Assembly (NCBI GenBank): GCA_030647905.1
Contig: JAUSJA010000008.1
Coordinates: forward strand, 1-64,000
Source of the DNA: Gemmatimonadaceae bacterium
GTDB lineage: Bacteria; Gemmatimonadota; Gemmatimonadetes; Gemmatimonadales; Gemmatimonadaceae
Direction of reading: 5' to 3'
Length of the DNA: 64,000 bases
Numbering within the stretch: the stretch's first letter is position 1; each line of letters starts with the position of its first letter. Below the pieces are notes generated by a model, which saw only the letters and a list, made by a program, of their open reading frames with translations, was not told the origin of the DNA and ran no database searches. The position numbers were made by a program, and so were the translations under genes. Below are positions 62,927 through 64,000 of the stretch, in pieces.

Positions 62927-63338
62927 CGCGGAGGGAATCGCCGCCGACTCATCGCCGCCGCGTCCGCGCGCCATAGTTGCCGGCCACGGCGATTTCGCCA
63001 CCGGGCTCATCAGTGCGGTCCAGCAGATCTCCGGCCTGGGCGACGTGTTTCTGCCCCTCTCCAACGCCGGCCTGAGCGCCGAGGACATCGAGAACAGGTA
63101 TCGCGAGGAGGCCTCCGCGTCCGGAGTCCACGTGTTCTTCACCGATCTGCCCGGCGGGAGCGCGACGCTCGCGGTGAGGCGCATCATGCGGGTGGACCCG
63201 GAGATGGTTCTGATAACCGGTGCGAACCTCGCGACGCTGCTCGAGTTCGTGTTTCAGCCCGACTCCGACCCGCGCGAGGCAGCATTGCGTGCGGCGGAAA
63301 AAGGAAAGGCCGCTCTCGCCGTATTCGGGGGGCCGTAA
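62916..63338 (+). CDS. PTS EIIA, mannose family
   Basis: 140 residues. Phosphoacceptor His24 in AIVAGHGDFATGLISA, then FFTDLPGGSATLAVRRIM and LITGANLATLLEFVF as in EIIA-Man. An N-terminal extension of about 18 residues is extra. It overlaps hprK by 11 bases and ends one base into EIIB. Stand-alone EIIA with EIIB follows as separate genes. Confidence 0.93.
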   Translation: MTNNAEGIAADSSPPRPRAIVAGHGDFATGLISAVQQISGLGDVFLPLSNAGLSAEDIENRYREEASASGVHVFFTDLPGGSATLAVRRIMRVDPEMVLITGANLATLLEFVFQPDSDPREAALRAAEKGKAALAVFGGP

Positions 63339-63841
63339 TGGCGATCGCGCTCTGTCGCATTGACGACCGCCTCATCCACGGACAGGTGGTCGTCGGATGG
63401 GGCCAGCCGCTCAACATCGGCTTCATCGTCCTGGTTGACGACAACGTCGCGACCTGCGACTGGGAGCAGGACCTCTACCGGATGGGCGTGCCGCCGGAGA
63501 TGGACATCATCTTCAACGATGTCGCCACGGCGGTCAGGAATCACGCCGCCTACGTCTCTGATCCCCGGCGAGGCATTCTCGTCACGCCGGACATCGCAAC
63601 GATGCAGCGACTCGCCTGGGCACTCCCCGGAATTCGCGAGGTGAATATCGGCGGAATCCATCACCGCGCGGGGAGAGTGCAGAAGCTGCGTTACGTCTTC
63701 CTCGCACCGGAGGAGGAAGCACAGTTGCGCGAGCTTGTCTCCGCCGGGCTTCGTATCACGGCGCAGGATGTCCCTGCTGCGCGGGCCGTTCCGGTGAGTG
63801 AGGTGCTCGCCGATCCGTCTTCGGGAGAGAAGTCGGCGTGA
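63338..63841 (+). CDS. PTS EIIB, mannose/sorbose family
   Basis: 167 residues. Phosphoacceptor His14 in RIDDRLIHGQVVVGW, then VLVDDNVATCDWEQDL, VNIGGIHHRAGRVQKL as in sorbose/mannose EIIB. Starts at ATG 63338 overlapping EIIA. Its stop overlaps the GTG of EIIC. Confidence 0.94.
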   Translation: MAIALCRIDDRLIHGQVVVGWGQPLNIGFIVLVDDNVATCDWEQDLYRMGVPPEMDIIFNDVATAVRNHAAYVSDPRRGILVTPDIATMQRLAWALPGIREVNIGGIHHRAGRVQKLRYVFLAPEEEAQLRELVSAGLRITAQDVPAARAVPVSEVLADPSSGEKSA

Positions 63842-64000
63842 TTCTCATGGATCTTCTTCCTGTTGCAATCCTCGGCGGATTTCTCGGCATGGACGTCGTT
63901 ACGTTTCCACAGGCGATGATCTCACGGCCGATTGTCGCGGCCACGGTTGCCGGGGCGTTCATCGGAAACGCACCCGCGGGATTGATGATGGGCGTCGTGC
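63838..64000 (+). CDS. PTS EIIC, mannose family (cut by window edge)
   Basis: The first 54 residues (MILMDLLPVAILGGFLGMDV, then QAMISRPIVAATVAGAFIG) are hydrophobic and match the start of EIIC of the mannose/fructose/sorbose family. GTG 63838 overlaps the EIIB stop, and ATG 63847 is an alternative start. The frame is open at the edge. EIID, HPr and EI would be expected beyond. Confidence 0.88.
   Translation, partial: MILMDLLPVAILGGFLGMDVVTFPQAMISRPIVAATVAGAFIGNAPAGLMMGVV

Overview
The window is high-GC bacterial chromosome. It carries a division and cell-wall (dcw) cluster, prepilins with GG/GF cleavage sites, lipoproteins and an outer-membrane barrel candidate, so it comes from a diderm. 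The gene order (TPR protein-rsmH-ftsL-ftsI-murE-murF-mraY-murD-ftsW-murG-murC-ftsQ-ftsA-ftsZ-M23 peptidase-ftsY-recG), the meso-DAP-type MurE and the hpf-hprK-mannose-type PTS block suggest a member of Gemmatimonadota or a nearby lineage. That placement is inference from gene content. No database search was possible.

Left end (1-9996) is accessory and scarred. Positions 1 to about 2475 look like the right end of an integrated element: a transposase-like scrap, a tyrosine recombinase whose 5' part is broken, then a 3' half of tRNA-Ala(UGC) followed by a strong intrinsic terminator. A second, decayed copy of the same tRNA tail lies at 2936-2965, with one unknown gene between the copies. Next come a nucleotidyltransferase, a probable c-di-GMP-I riboswitch in front of a small secreted protein, thioredoxin 2, a peroxiredoxin-like stub, a four-gene prepilin operon, an IS4-family element and a gutted cheR just before an intact cheB.

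Positions 10019-33929 run almost without a break on the plus strand: cheB, a TPR gene, a small membrane protein with a probable leaderless promoter, tRNA-Val(UAC), a secreted TPR protein and the complete peptidoglycan and division cluster through ftsZ, then an M23 peptidase, ftsY and recG. Many starts are TTG or GTG and overlap the preceding stop (TTGA, GTGA, ATGA), which implies translational coupling. mraZ, murB and ddl are not in the cluster.

From 33926 to 52260 are a sensor kinase with a downstream lipoprotein (reverse strand), asnS, mazG (reverse), alr-deoB-cdd, a lipoprotein and barrel pair, a soluble REC-histidine kinase, mtaB-miaB, comEC, a small HELRH-motif protein, fbp and a methylmalonyl-CoA mutase large subunit without its cobalamin domain. 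The gap 52261-52663 holds inverted repeats around a truncated GxxExxY-type gene. The right end (52664-64000) has fmdB-like, argS, pfkB-type kinase, purM, the riboflavin genes ribD-ribE-ribBA-ribH, nusB, a glycosyltransferase, hpf, hprK and PTS EIIA, EIIB and the start of EIIC, which is cut by the window edge.
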